A stretch of DNA of 45,071 nt from the NCBI GenBank assembly GCA_025454395.1, contig JALOOM010000029.1, forward strand, positions 1-45,071, read 5' to 3'. Under the pieces are notes generated by a model. It was not told the origin of the DNA and made no database searches. It saw only the letters and a list, made by a program, of their open reading frames with translations. Origin of the DNA: Elainella sp. Prado103 (lineage in GTDB: Bacteria; Cyanobacteriota; Cyanobacteriia; Elainellales; Elainellaceae). This document shows positions 25,342 to 35,105 of the stretch, piece after piece. The translations under genes and the position numbers were made by a program. The stretch's first letter is position 1; the number at the start of each line of letters is the position of its first letter.

Positions 25342-25917
25342 CTACTGCGGTTGCTCAATCGCTGCAATTTGTTCCCACCAACGGTTAAGGGGATAATACA
25401 GCACAGGAGCCCATAGGCTACTCAGGATAGCCGAAGCTAGGGCAATGCGCTGATGGTAGAGCCAGATTGTACCTAGATCGCGATAGGCGGCAGTGTCGGG
25501 TGAAATGATCACCTGGAGGCTAAATTGAAGGGCCGTAATGGTTTCAGACAAAACCACCATACCAAATACAATCAGTGCGATCGAAATAAAATCTTCTTGA
25601 ATGTAGCGCTGTTTCTGTAAGCGAGCCGTCAAAGCCCCGATGATGACTAAACTTAAGGCATGAGTCGGTTCAGGAAAGGTCATCCCATCTTGAATCAACC
25701 CCAGGGTTAGCCCAGCGATTGCTCCCTCAAACATACTGCGTTTAACACTCCATGCGACGACCCAAATGAGTAGCCAGTTGGGCCCCACATGCAAGAGTTC
25801 CATGCCAGAGAACCGGGTGGGCAGGATCAGCAAACAGAGTAAGACTGAACCAACGGTGATGGCCCAGTTTAAGCTATGCCTCGCATAAGGCGGCCAGCGC
25901 AGCAGGTCAAAATTCAC
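25342..25917 (-). CDS. mreD: Rod-shape determining protein MreD
   Basis: A 191-residue membrane protein with about five hydrophobic segments, part of the elongation machinery linking MreB/MreC to peptidoglycan synthesis. Poorly conserved in sequence, but its position directly after mreC with a 4-bp overlap makes the call firm. The segment LLHVGPNWLLIWVVAWSVKR and the acidic/aromatic loop match the usual MreD pattern. Confidence 0.88.
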   Translation of the reverse strand: MNFDLLRWPPYARHSLNWAITVGSVLLCLLILPTRFSGMELLHVGPNWLLIWVVAWSVKRSMFEGAIAGLTLGLIQDGMTFPEPTHALSLVIIGALTARLQKQRYIQEDFISIALIVFGMVVLSETITALQFSLQVIISPDTAAYRDLGTIWLYHQRIALASAILSSLWAPVLYYPLNRWWEQIAAIEQPQ

Positions 25918-26747
25918 TGGTTTCCTCCCAAGAGGCTGGCATCGGTCAAATCAGCCTCAACAGCGGGATCGGGCTGGCTGGACTGAGATGAAGACTGGGA
26001 CGGATCAGCCTTGGGATTGGATGAAACCACCACCCACTCTAAGCGATTGATCGGGGCAGACAGTTCTATAACTGCTTCAGGAGCCGGACTTTTGTTCAAG
26101 TTGACTGATTCCACAATGCCAACTGGCAGCCCAGGAGGAAAGAGGCGACTATAGGAAGAGGTCGCGATCACATCACCGGGACGCACATCCGGCACCTTGT
26201 CAAAAAATTCCATGATCACCCGGTTGGCTGACTGACCGCGAATATAACCCATATTGCGCGATCGACTCACTGTCACACCGATCTGGCTGGTCGGATCACT
26301 AATGAGTAGGACACGACTCGTGTTGGGGGTAGCTTGGACGACACGTCCAACAATGCCACCATCTCCCGACACGATCGAACCCACCTGAATGCCGTCTTGT
26401 TGACCTCGCCCCAGAATGATTTGATGCCACCAATGATCGGCGCTTCGCCCTATCACAGGGGCTACAGTATCATTGCCTGGGTTTTTCTGAACATAACCCA
26501 ATAGCTCCTGAAGCTGACGGTTTTGGCTTTGTAGCTCGATCAACCGCTGTTCTAATTCTTGAACTTTAGGATCTTTAGGAACAGTGGTTTCAACGGGCTG
26601 TCTCACAAAGGGGCTAGCAATACCCCGATAAACTTCATAAATCAGGTTGCCTTGAGTTTGTCGAATTAGCCAAGCACTACCGAGTGCTAGCCCAATCAAC
26701 CCCAACCTGATGCCGTTTCGATCCCACCAACGACGTGCTGCGTACAT
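25914..26747 (-). CDS. mreC: Rod-shape determining protein MreC
   Basis: A 277-residue bitopic protein: a membrane helix at ~14-28, a coiled coil at ~60-90 (KVQELEQRLIELQSQNRQLQELL), then the beta-barrel domain with APVIGRSADHW, GIVGRV and SRNMGYIRGQ. It scaffolds wall synthases in the periplasm. The C-terminal ~25 residues are a Ser/Gln/Pro-rich tail. It overlaps mreD by 4 bp; mreB lies 361 bp upstream on the same strand. Confidence 0.93.
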   Translation of the reverse strand: MYAARRWWDRNGIRLGLIGLALGSAWLIRQTQGNLIYEVYRGIASPFVRQPVETTVPKDPKVQELEQRLIELQSQNRQLQELLGYVQKNPGNDTVAPVIGRSADHWWHQIILGRGQQDGIQVGSIVSGDGGIVGRVVQATPNTSRVLLISDPTSQIGVTVSRSRNMGYIRGQSANRVIMEFFDKVPDVRPGDVIATSSYSRLFPPGLPVGIVESVNLNKSPAPEAVIELSAPINRLEWVVVSSNPKADPSQSSSQSSQPDPAVEADLTDASLLGGNQ

Positions 26748-27108
26748 TGAATCCTGTAGGGTACTTTAGATCCACATCAATCAGTTCGCCCTGTCTAGAA
26801 CGGTGTCATTCAGAATCAGAACCTAGCAGTACCATCTACGAAAGAGCAATTACAATGGGGCGACTGCAATCGTTCATTGCCACCCTGACAAGCTACTGCC
26901 CATCATCGGTTGTTGCTCGTAACCAATTTCTGCTCGTAACCAATTCCTATTCACGACAACCCTCTACCTAGCGCAATCACCGTTGACTGGCAATTGTCAT
27001 TCTCAACCTACCCTAACCCTGGCTTTGATTCAAGTCCTGGCTTTAGTAGGATAAGCAATTCTACTTATTTCTCTGATGTTGAAAAGAAATTGCGATGGGA
27101 ATTGAAGG
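26748..27108. other. Gap between mreB and mreC
   Basis: No gene is supported. TGCTCGTAACCAATT is duplicated near 26914-26948. No strong terminator hairpin is visible, so mreBCD transcription may continue through it, possibly with a second promoter near 26760-26800 that I cannot define. Confidence 0.45.
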
Positions 27109-28155
27109 TTAGAAATTACGAGACCGCCCACTGAAAACTCGCTCTAACTGCTTGAAGTTCTCCAAGACACGTCCGGTTCCCAATACCACACAACTCAAGG
27201 GATCGGCTGCCACATGTACAACGATACCAGTTTCGTGGCTAATTAAGGTATCCAGCCCCTTCAGCAAGGCACCACCGCCTGCCAGCATAATGCCTCGATC
27301 GATGATATCGGCAGCCAACTCAGGAGGAGTGCGTTCAAGGGTGCGTTTGACCGCCTCAATGATGACTGAAAGTGGCTCTGCCATCGCCTCTCGGATTTCT
27401 GGCCCTTTGACTGTGACGGTTCGCGGCAATCCAGACAACAGATGTAGACCCCGCACATCCATCCCTGCGTCGTCATCATCGTCCATCGGATAGGCTGAAC
27501 CGATCATAATTTTGATCTCTTCAGCCGTTCGTTCCCCAATCACCAGGTTATGCACCTTTTTCATGTAATTGAGGATGGCTTCACTCAGTTCATCGCCAGC
27601 TACCCGCACAGATTCACTTAAAACAGTGCCTTGCAAGCTTAAAACGGCAACTTCAGTGGTGCCTCCCCCAATGTCAATGATCATATTCCCTGTAGGCTCG
27701 GCAACAGGCAGACCCGCACCGATCGCCGCCGCAACCGGCTCATCAATCAGATAAACATCACGGGCTCCAGCTTGAGAAGCAGCTTCCATCACCGCACGGC
27801 GCTCAACCCCGGTTACCCCACTGGGAATACCAATTACAATGCGCGGGGCGATCAGCCCAGTCCGCCCTTCATGAACGCGCTGAATAAAATGTTTGAGCAT
27901 CAGCTCAGCAGTATCAAAGTCTGCAATCACCCCATCGCGTAGGGGACGCAGAGCAACGACATTCCCAGGAGTTCGTCCCAGCATCTTTTTGGCATCTTCA
28001 CCCACTGCCAGCGGAACTTTGTCTTCTTGATCAATAGCAACAACAGAAGGTTCCTGCAGCACAATACCTTTGCCGGATACATAGACCAGCGTGTTTGCAG
28101 TACCGAGATCGATACCCATGTCGCGTGAGAAGGAGAAGCGATTGAAGAAACCCAC
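27109..28155 (-). CDS. mreB: Rod-shape determining protein MreB (bacterial actin)
   Basis: A 348-residue actin-fold ATPase that forms membrane-bound filaments guiding sidewall synthesis. It starts [25 protein letters not shown] (phosphate 1 loop) and has [14 protein letters not shown] (phosphate 2), [14 protein letters not shown] and [12 protein letters not shown] (adenosine loop). The N-terminal FFNRF segment suits membrane contact. Full length with no anomalies. Confidence 0.97.
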   Translation of the reverse strand: MGFFNRFSFSRDMGIDLGTANTLVYVSGKGIVLQEPSVVAIDQEDKVPLAVGEDAKKMLGRTPGNVVALRPLRDGVIADFDTAELMLKHFIQRVHEGRTGLIAPRIVIGIPSGVTGVERRAVMEAASQAGARDVYLIDEPVAAAIGAGLPVAEPTGNMIIDIGGGTTEVAVLSLQGTVLSESVRVAGDELSEAILNYMKKVHNLVIGERTAEEIKIMIGSAYPMDDDDDAGMDVRGLHLLSGLPRTVTVKGPEIREAMAEPLSVIIEAVKRTLERTPPELAADIIDRGIMLAGGGALLKGLDTLISHETGIVVHVAADPLSCVVLGTGRVLENFKQLERVFSGRSRNF

Positions 28156-28617
28156 TAATCTTTAAGCTCCCAAATGAGTTGCCTAGTAAGAACGGCTCAG
28201 AACTGATTTTTACAGGTGGATTTTAGTATGATTTCAGATTCCGAGTCCAGCCGTTGTCAGAGAGATACCAAGAATAACATTAAATGATCCTGATCGTATT
28301 TCCATCGTTCCGTAAAGAGGTCAGTTTCGATCGCCACAATTGCTGTGAGTTAGGCTGTGAGTCAGGCTGTGAGTCAGGTAATTGCGTGATGATGCAGTTA
28401 ATCAAGATTGATCAAAACTGAAACCCTTGGCGTTACCGTGTGCCTGCCGACATGCTATCCAGACGCTATGGCAAAACCATGACAAAATTTCCTCCGTTCT
28501 AGCTGGGCAGGACTAAAATAATGAGTTAAAATCTTGAGTGGTGTAGTACGCTTGTACGGACTGCCGGGTTTGTCCAGTCCGCTGGTGGCGGCATATTTGT
28601 GGAGGCTGTAGGAAGGT
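28156..28617. other. Divergent mreB/ssb intergenic region
   Basis: No gene is supported in these 462 bp. GCTGTGAGTCAG-type 12-bp units repeat three times at 28342-28377. A 7-bp hairpin, CGGACTG (28557-28563) with CAGTCCG (28575-28581), lies 36 bp upstream of the ssb start and could fold in its mRNA leader. Confidence 0.5.
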
Positions 28618-28977
28618 ATGAGCTTAAACGTGGTGACTTTGGTTGGACGTGTAGGGGGCGATCCAGATGTGAAATATTTTGAATCTGGAGCTGTTAAATG
28701 TAGTTTAACACTGGCAGTCAAGCGTCTCAGTCGCAATAATGACGAGCCAGACTGGTTTAATTTGGAATTGTGGGGCAAGCCAGCAGAAACCGCAGCCAAT
28801 TATGTGAAAAAAGGCAGTTTGATTGGTATAAGTGGTTCCCTCAAGTTTGATTACTGGCAAGACCGCAATACGGGTGCAAATCGCACAAAACCGATCGTTC
28901 GAGTGGATCGGCTCGACCTGCTGGGATCGAAACGAGATAACGAAGCTCCCATGGCGGGTGGATATGATGAGTTTTAA
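28618..28977 (+). CDS. ssb: Single-stranded DNA-binding protein
   Basis: A 119-residue OB-fold protein starting MSLNVVTLVGRVGGDPDVKYF, with DWFNLELWGKPAE and YVKKGSLIGISGSLK. Binds single-stranded DNA in replication and repair. AGGAAGGT precedes the ATG. The C-terminus ends GGYDEF rather than the DDDIPF-type acidic tip of E. coli SSB; short tails of this kind occur in cyanobacterial paralogues. Confidence 0.93.
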   Translation: MSLNVVTLVGRVGGDPDVKYFESGAVKCSLTLAVKRLSRNNDEPDWFNLELWGKPAETAANYVKKGSLIGISGSLKFDYWQDRNTGANRTKPIVRVDRLDLLGSKRDNEAPMAGGYDEF

Positions 28978-29002
28978 CCGATTCAAACTTCTGCGATCTA
29001 TA

Positions 29003-29458
29003 TCAGTTATTCTCCGGATCGATAAATTCTGACCTACGTTTGCCTGGAATTTTCCAATCTGGATTTTCTCCGCCAACGATTAAACGCTCGATCGTGACAT
29101 AGTCCTTGTTCAGTTGCTCTAGGGCATTGATCAGTACATCTAGGGCAATGGCATCAGTTGTGCCCAAGTCAAACCAACAGCGAGCCCAAATGCCCTCATA
29201 TTCCACTTCTCCCATGTTATGCATCAGAGCCATGAAACTTTGATCGGCCGTGGATTCGTTATATTCCATGTAGCTAATATCCAAGCCAGTGTCCTGCACT
29301 TGCAGATTTTCGGCATTAAAGCCACCGAGTTTGCCGAGCAGAAACCAGGAGTTCAAGACTTCTTCTAAATACTGGCGTTCAATTTCGAACGGTTCAGCTT
29401 GAAATTCGATCCAAATCCACAGATCGAAGAAATCACACTCGCGAAACTCTACTTTCAT
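29003..29458 (-). CDS. DUF3531-family conserved protein
   Basis: A 150-residue protein beginning MKVEFRECDFFDLWIW; upstream in-frame codons look non-coding. The segment NSWFLLGKLGGFNAENLQVQ is the hallmark of a family shared by cyanobacteria and plant plastids (DUF3531). No signal peptide or membrane helix. Function is unknown. It is convergent with ssb (25-bp gap) and 119 bp downstream of pyrD on the same strand. Confidence 0.85.
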   Translation of the reverse strand: MKVEFRECDFFDLWIWIEFQAEPFEIERQYLEEVLNSWFLLGKLGGFNAENLQVQDTGLDISYMEYNESTADQSFMALMHNMGEVEYEGIWARCWFDLGTTDAIALDVLINALEQLNKDYVTIERLIVGGENPDWKIPGKRRSEFIDPENN

Positions 29459-29577
29459 AACGAAGGGCTGGAGTATCCAGGATTGAGACTGACATTGAAT
29501 TAAACCATCCTCAATGCACACTTTGATGCATTGCGTGCTGAGCAGGAAGCTGTGAGGAGCAGGAGATGGCTCGGAGC

Positions 29578-30738
29578 CTAGGAGCGACTATCTAGTCCGA
29601 TCGCTTCTGCCAGAGTATGGCATTGATGCGCTTCGAGCTGTTGCGATAATCCTTGCAGGATGCGTTGCACCATCCACGGGCCTTCGTAGATCCAGCCTGT
29701 ATAAACTTGCAGCAAGCTGGCACCGGCAATAATTTTCTCCCAGGCATCTTGAGCGGTAAAAATGCCACCTACACCAATGATCGGCAGTTTCCCCTGGGTT
29801 TGTTGGTAGATAAATCGGATCACTTCCGTCGATCGATCCCGCAAAGGTGCCCCACTGATGCCGCCCGCTTCCTCCGTTACAGGTAGCCCAGTTTTATCGA
29901 TCATTTGGGTATGAAGGTGATCGCGGCGAATAGTGGTATTGGTGGCAACGATACCGGACAATCCATAGGTTTGGGTGAGAACTAGAATCGACTCAATTTC
30001 TTCCCAGGTGAGGTCAGGTGCAATTTTGACGAGTAGCGGTTTGGTAGACTGATTCTCGGTTTGTAAGATATCCAAGATGCGATCGAGTTGATCGGCTGAT
30101 TGCAAAGTGCGAAGCCCTGGTGTGTTAGGAGAAGAAACATTGACTACGAAGTAATCCCCCCAGGGTTTTAAGAGCCGAAAACTGTTTAAGTAGTCTGCCG
30201 CCGCCGCCTCCAAAGGCGTGATTTTAGATTTTCCCAAATTAATCCCGATCGGAAAATCACTGGTGACTGGAGATTGGGACTGGAGCTGGTTCGATCGCTG
30301 CTGTCGCTGCTGTAACCGCTCTGCCAGAACTGCCGCCCCTTGGTTGTTAAAGCCCATGCGATTCAAGATGGCGTGATCCTGCGGTAAGCGGAATAAACGG
30401 GGGGGAGGATTGCCAGGCTGAGGATGAAAAGTGACTGTGCCCAGTTCAACATAGCCGAAGCCAAAGGCAGACCACAAACCAGCAGCCACCCCATCTTTGT
30501 CAAACCCCGCCGCCAGCCCGATCGGATTGGCGAAAGATAACCCCCACAAGGATTGCTGAAGCGGTTGAGCCGACCAGCTAAAAGAACGAGCCATTTGATG
30601 GTTTAACCAATGGGTCAAGGGATCCGATCGCCGATCAAGCGCTGACAGAGCCTGCATCAGATGATGATGGGCAAATTCCGGATCGATTTTGATGCCTGAG
30701 AAGAGAAATGGGCGGACAACTGTTTTATAGATATCCAC
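29578..30738 (-). CDS. pyrD: Dihydroorotate dehydrogenase (quinone), class 2
   Basis: A 386-residue FMN enzyme oxidising dihydroorotate to orotate in pyrimidine synthesis, with quinone as acceptor. It has the class 2 N-terminal membrane-association helices ([19 protein letters not shown]), [28 protein letters not shown] (catalytic Ser), [16 protein letters not shown] and [16 protein letters not shown] ~20-residue Gln/Ser-rich insertion ([18 protein letters not shown]) is low complexity. Otherwise typical. Confidence 0.96.
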   Translation of the reverse strand: MDIYKTVVRPFLFSGIKIDPEFAHHHLMQALSALDRRSDPLTHWLNHQMARSFSWSAQPLQQSLWGLSFANPIGLAAGFDKDGVAAGLWSAFGFGYVELGTVTFHPQPGNPPPRLFRLPQDHAILNRMGFNNQGAAVLAERLQQRQQRSNQLQSQSPVTSDFPIGINLGKSKITPLEAAAADYLNSFRLLKPWGDYFVVNVSSPNTPGLRTLQSADQLDRILDILQTENQSTKPLLVKIAPDLTWEEIESILVLTQTYGLSGIVATNTTIRRDHLHTQMIDKTGLPVTEEAGGISGAPLRDRSTEVIRFIYQQTQGKLPIIGVGGIFTAQDAWEKIIAGASLLQVYTGWIYEGPWMVQRILQGLSQQLEAHQCHTLAEAIGLDSRS

Positions 30739-31285
30739 GTTAAATAGCTACCGTCAATAATAATTCACGCCATGATTGCACCGTAGAGAGAACCATAGAG
30801 AGAGCAGAGAGCAAGTCTGCTCAAGATGCCAGACCAAGGGCGGCATCCGGGTTATCCCAGATGATGCGGTAGATAGGCTGAATCCAGATTAGATCCAGAT
30901 CACAATAACATTGGTATTAAACATCTGTGTTCTTGGGGAATCTTTAAATTATCGGATCCTAACGCTGAAGCTTCTAACCTAGAGGAGACGAAACCTAAGC
31001 GGATCGAGTGAGTGCTAAGACGCTACTGTCTGAATTAACTGGACTGTCTGAGTTAACTGGACTGCCTGAATTAACTGGTCGATCGATTCTGTTGCACCTT
31101 CGCTCAACCCCCTGCTGTTTCATGAAATCATCAAGCCATGACGAGTCATGATTGTCTACTGTTGGAATACCGTATTACCAGGGAAAAGTAAAATGCAGAA
31201 TCCGATTGAGGGCAGTTGTTGTGTTATGGGCTGGATGCCCAATTTACTGAACCGCTAACCTATGGGGCTGAGGAGTCAACTGGGC
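30739..31285. other. Intergenic region before the multi-GAF gene
   Basis: No gene is supported in these 547 bp. An 18-bp unit, CTGTCTGAATTAACTGGA, occurs three times with small changes at 31026-31079. The divergent promoters of pyrD and the multi-GAF gene must lie here; no clear boxes were identified. Confidence 0.5.
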
Positions 31286-34093
31286 ATGGTGTCGCCAAAA
31301 GAGCCGTCAAATTATGAGAGACAACTTGTCGCCCTAGGACGCGCTCTGCAAGGCTTGCGGGAAGAAAAGACCATAGAGGGTGCGGTCAAAGTTGTGCTGA
31401 CTTATCTCCAGCAAGAGTTTACGTATGTCCTGACTTGGCTGGCTCTGTACGATCGGATTGAACATCGGTTGTTAGGCAAAGGTGGATCGAGTGCCACTGG
31501 AGAGACGGTGTTTTTGAAACAACGGATTACACTCAGTCCAGGTGACTTGATGGAGCAAGTGGTCATTCAGCAGCGTCCGTTGGGGATCCCCGATCTGCGC
31601 GATGAACCTCGGGCTGGAGAGTGGCGCAAACTGGCTCAACAGTTGAATGTGCAAGGAACGCTCATTTTACCGATCCGTCATCGGGATTGCTGTTTTGGCA
31701 TTGTTTTGTTGGGATCCTCCCTCTGGGGAACTTCTCCCCATGCCGAGGAAAAGGCAAGACTATCCATGTTGCTGGGTGGTTTGGCGGAAGTGCTATACCA
31801 ATTTGAGATGGAGGATCAGCGTCAACAAGCTAAACGGCCTGATGAACCCTTGCTCAATTTGCTCAGTCGTCTGCGGGTTTTGCCTTCCTTGAAGAAACGG
31901 CTGGAAGCTGTGGTTGATGAAACTCATCGGTTTATTGGAGCCGATCGCACCAATATTTATTGGTATGAGTCTCAACAGCGCTTTTTTTGGCGACGGCTGG
32001 GAAATCGAGACAAAGCAACCCACCAAACTGTGACTTCGGCGGATCAAGTGTTGCCGGTTCAGGAGCTAGGCAGTTTTTATCAAACCTTATCAGCGGATCA
32101 AGTGGTAGCCATCGGCGAAACCCAAAGCACGCTGAAGTCAGATATTCCAGGACGATTGATGCAGCAAATTCAGGCTCGATCGCTGATTGCCGCCCCCATC
32201 GTTTATCAAGGCGAACTTCTAGGTTTTCTGATGGTAGAAGGTATGCAGGCTCGGATGTGGCAGGAGGAGGAAAAAACCTACCTGCGGGGCGCAGCCCAAC
32301 TCCTATCTTTAATCTCGCCACTGGAAGAGATGGAGGAATCGGTGCAGCAGGTCAAACGGGATCAAGCATTGACTGCCGAGATCACCCATGCCCTCTATAG
32401 TGAAGAGGATTGGCGAAATACCTTGCGGCGCTGTAGTGAGCAGTTGATGCAGCGTTTGCAAGCAGAGCGGGTTTGGGTTCTTCTCTACAATGGGGATCGG
32501 CAAAAATTTGAGCTGTGCTATCAGCATCAAGCCAGTCATCGTCGCCCCACAACCATTGGGTTGGACAACCTCAATCCGGTCGATTGGCAAATGTTGGAAC
32601 GTAGCACCGAAGCGATCGGGGTTGAAAATTTACAGGATGACCTGAAACTGATGGCCTGGCGACAGGTTTTGCTGGAGCTAGAAGTGCAATCTGTGCTGGT
32701 TTGCAATACATCTATTGGGAAGCCGATCGAAGGATTGGTCGTGATCGGTCATGAGGCACCTCGGAGTTGGAGTCGATCCGATCGTCATTTGCTGAAAGTC
32801 GTGAGTCAGCAGATTGGTCTGTTGCTCCATCAATTTCAATTACAAACTCAGGTAGATCAGCTTCAAAAGAACTACCAAGCTGTGCAGTGGGGGCTGAAAA
32901 CCATGCAGCAAATGCAGCAGCTAGAACGATTAGAAAACTCATCGATTCAACAGGTTGCCCAACTATTGCAGGTGCCGCTTGCGGCTTTAATCACCTGGGA
33001 GCCGGGTGGCACGACTGGCAAAGTGGCTGCTTCCTTATTTGCCAAGCCGCAGTTTGGGCTCGATTTCACTCAACCTATCTCGATTACCCATGATGCTCTG
33101 ATCCAATGGGCCCTGCAAAATGAGGGGATAGAACCCCTGGTAGTCGCTAATCTAGAGAGCCGCACGCGCCAGTGGTTGACTGGTACTGAAATTGGACAAG
33201 TGTTAGTTTATACCTTGCGTACAGCTCCAGAGCATGAACCGACTGCCATCCTGTTGCTGGGGGATCGTAGCGATCGGATCTGGTCGCAACACCAACTGAG
33301 TGCTCTAGGAATTTTAAGCAACCAATTAGCCTGGTGTCGGCGCTACTTGGCAGTCACTGAAGTCTTGCTGACGCAGCGCAGCACATTGGAACAACTCAAT
33401 TGGTATAAACACCGTCGCCTCGAAGAAATCTACCGGATTTTGGGGGTTGGGGTGCGTCGTTTGACTGAACTGAGTCATCAGAAAGAAGCTGTTTCGACGA
33501 TGCGGTACCAGCAGGTTTTACGCCACTTGAGCAATACGCTGACTGCTGCCACCCCTCTCTTGAAACAGGAGCAATGGCAATTTCAGACTGAGCCAGAATC
33601 GATTCCCCTGGCCAGCTTGTTAAAGCGCTCCTTGGAAAGGCTGGATACCCTGATTAAGCAGCGGCAGCTTTGGTCACAAGTACATAATGGGGCGAGTCTC
33701 AGTGTAGGGGGAGATATTGCCAAGATTGAGTATATTGTGCATGAGATGCTGATGTTAGCTTGTTGGCGATCCCCCTTGGGTGGGCGGTTGGATATTTGGT
33801 GTCGCCCCATGGATGAGCATTGGTTAGAAATGTCAATTACCGATAATGGCGCGATCGATCCCCACCTGCTAGAGCAATTTGAACTGGGGCGAGCAGGGGA
33901 TCCACTCGCTCCATCCTTACTCGATCAACCGCCAGGGCTCCATCTCGTCATTTGCCAAGCCATGGTACGGCGGATGGGCGGTGAGATCACCCTGGATTAC
34001 CTGGAAGATGGGCGCTTACTGACCCGGTTAATTTTACCCGTAGCGACTGGATCGGCTCCCCGCAGCGAACATGAAATTAGTGGCTTTTTCTAA
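31286..34093 (+). CDS. Multi-GAF signalling protein with degenerate histidine-kinase-like ATPase domain
   Basis: A 935-residue soluble protein. ATG 31286 is preferred to 31262 because AGGAG at 31271-31275 is spaced for it. About four GAF-like modules occupy ~15-685 (for example ADRTNIYWYESQQRFFWRR and RSLIAAPIVYQGELLGFLMVEG), followed by a helical region (~690-780) and an HATPase-like domain (~790-920). The ATPase signatures are worn: the N-box region reads YIVHEMLMLACW without the metal-binding Asn, the G1 box is ITDNGAID and the G2 box PGLHLVIC. No convincing H-box histidine lies ahead of it. I expect a sensor/scaffold or pseudokinase. It is upstream of a STAS gene on the same strand in a partner-switching cluster. 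Confidence 0.8.
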   Translation: MVSPKEPSNYERQLVALGRALQGLREEKTIEGAVKVVLTYLQQEFTYVLTWLALYDRIEHRLLGKGGSSATGETVFLKQRITLSPGDLMEQVVIQQRPLGIPDLRDEPRAGEWRKLAQQLNVQGTLILPIRHRDCCFGIVLLGSSLWGTSPHAEEKARLSMLLGGLAEVLYQFEMEDQRQQAKRPDEPLLNLLSRLRVLPSLKKRLEAVVDETHRFIGADRTNIYWYESQQRFFWRRLGNRDKATHQTVTSADQVLPVQELGSFYQTLSADQVVAIGETQSTLKSDIPGRLMQQIQARSLIAAPIVYQGELLGFLMVEGMQARMWQEEEKTYLRGAAQLLSLISPLEEMEESVQQVKRDQALTAEITHALYSEEDWRNTLRRCSEQLMQRLQAERVWVLLYNGDRQKFELCYQHQASHRRPTTIGLDNLNPVDWQMLERSTEAIGVENLQDDLKLMAWRQVLLELEVQSVLVCNTSIGKPIEGLVVIGHEAPRSWSRSDRHLLKVVSQQIGLLLHQFQLQTQVDQLQKNYQAVQWGLKTMQQMQQLERLENSSIQQVAQLLQVPLAALITWEPGGTTGKVAASLFAKPQFGLDFTQPISITHDALIQWALQNEGIEPLVVANLESRTRQWLTGTEIGQVLVYTLRTAPEHEPTAILLLGDRSDRIWSQHQLSALGILSNQLAWCRRYLAVTEVLLTQRSTLEQLNWYKHRRLEEIYRILGVGVRRLTELSHQKEAVSTMRYQQVLRHLSNTLTAATPLLKQEQWQFQTEPESIPLASLLKRSLERLDTLIKQRQLWSQVHNGASLSVGGDIAKIEYIVHEMLMLACWRSPLGGRLDIWCRPMDEHWLEMSITDNGAIDPHLLEQFELGRAGDPLAPSLLDQPPGLHLVICQAMVRRMGGEITLDYLEDGRLLTRLILPVATGSAPRSEHEISGFF

Positions 34094-34596
34094 GGCTGGG
34101 GATTCTCTAAGGATTTCGGTATCACGCCCGCCCGATCGCTCATGGGTCGTGAAACGATGGGTTGCGAAATAGTGAAGCATGGGAACACTAAAGGTGGAGG
34201 CAGTCCTGACCTGGGTAGCGGTAACACCAGCACTTCAGGTCTCCATCTGGCCCTATCTTGACGAGGCAATAAACCTGACTAGAATAAACCTATGAAATTC
34301 TAAAGTGGGTTTACAGGAAGTTTAAATTGATTTGCCTATAATTGAGGCTAGTCTAGATTCTGCTGTCTTGCTCTCAATCAGGGACTGTTCTTCTCTGCCC
34401 AGCGATTTATAATTCTCAGACAGTTTATCTGGCTCAAGCTCAATCGACCGCTCCGAGCGGGCATGGCGGTGAAGGTCGCGGGTATCAATCAGGTATCAAT
34501 TGAAACTTGCCGTTCTGTCCTGCATTGGAGATTTGGCTGGCGATTGGACAAACCTCTCTCAATTTGGATTCACTCTGGACTCACCTTTAATCGATT
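34094..34596. other. Intergenic region before the STAS gene
   Basis: No gene is supported. A small direct repeat (AGGTATCAAT, twice around 34481-34499) is the only structure noted. The length (503 bp) suggests that the STAS gene has its own promoter and is not simply co-transcribed with the multi-GAF gene. Confidence 0.45.
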
Positions 34597-34917
34597 ATGG
34601 TAGCAAACATTGAGATTATTCAACCCAGCGGCATTCTAGATAGCACTAGAACTCAGGAATTGCGGGATCAAATCAATCAAGGTCTGGAGCAAGGTGCACA
34701 AACCATCCTACTGGATTTGGAGGATGTCACCTTTATGGATAGCTCAGGGCTTGGGGCATTGGTTACGGCGCTCAATGCGGTTCGAGCGGCAGGGGGCAAG
34801 TTATGTATCTGCTCAGTGAATGAGCAAGTGAAAATTCTGTTTGAGTTGACGAGTATGGATCGGGTCTTCGATATTTTTCGCGATCAGTCTGACTTCCTGT
34901 ATCAACGGATGTCTTAG
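34597..34917 (+). CDS. STAS-domain anti-sigma antagonist (HmpV/RsbV-like)
   Basis: A 106-residue stand-alone STAS domain starting MVANIEIIQPSGILDS. The phospho-segment is VTFMDSSGLGALV, with the conserved serine pair; LFELTSMDRVFDIF is the usual helix 3 signature. Unphosphorylated, such proteins sequester an RsbW-like kinase. The neighbouring PP2C phosphatase (35106) and RsbW-like kinase (36606) provide the other two parts of a partner-switching set, as described for HmpU/HmpV/HmpW in Nostoc punctiforme; orthology is inferred. The stop codon falls in a 9-bp duplication (GATGTCTTA/GATGTCTTG). Confidence 0.92.
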   Translation: MVANIEIIQPSGILDSTRTQELRDQINQGLEQGAQTILLDLEDVTFMDSSGLGALVTALNAVRAAGGKLCICSVNEQVKILFELTSMDRVFDIFRDQSDFLYQRMS

Positions 34918-35105
34918 ATGTCTTGATTACTCAACACTACTCAACACTACTCAACTGACCCACATTCCCCTGCCGATCCTGCCACTCGATCCAGTCGGGG
35001 GTTGTACTACGTCGCTTGATCGGAGTGACCGTCCCGCAGTTGAAACGTTCGTCAAAACTTCAGCTAAAACTTCCGTTAAAAGCTCATCACCGAACTGCCA
35101 GGGGA

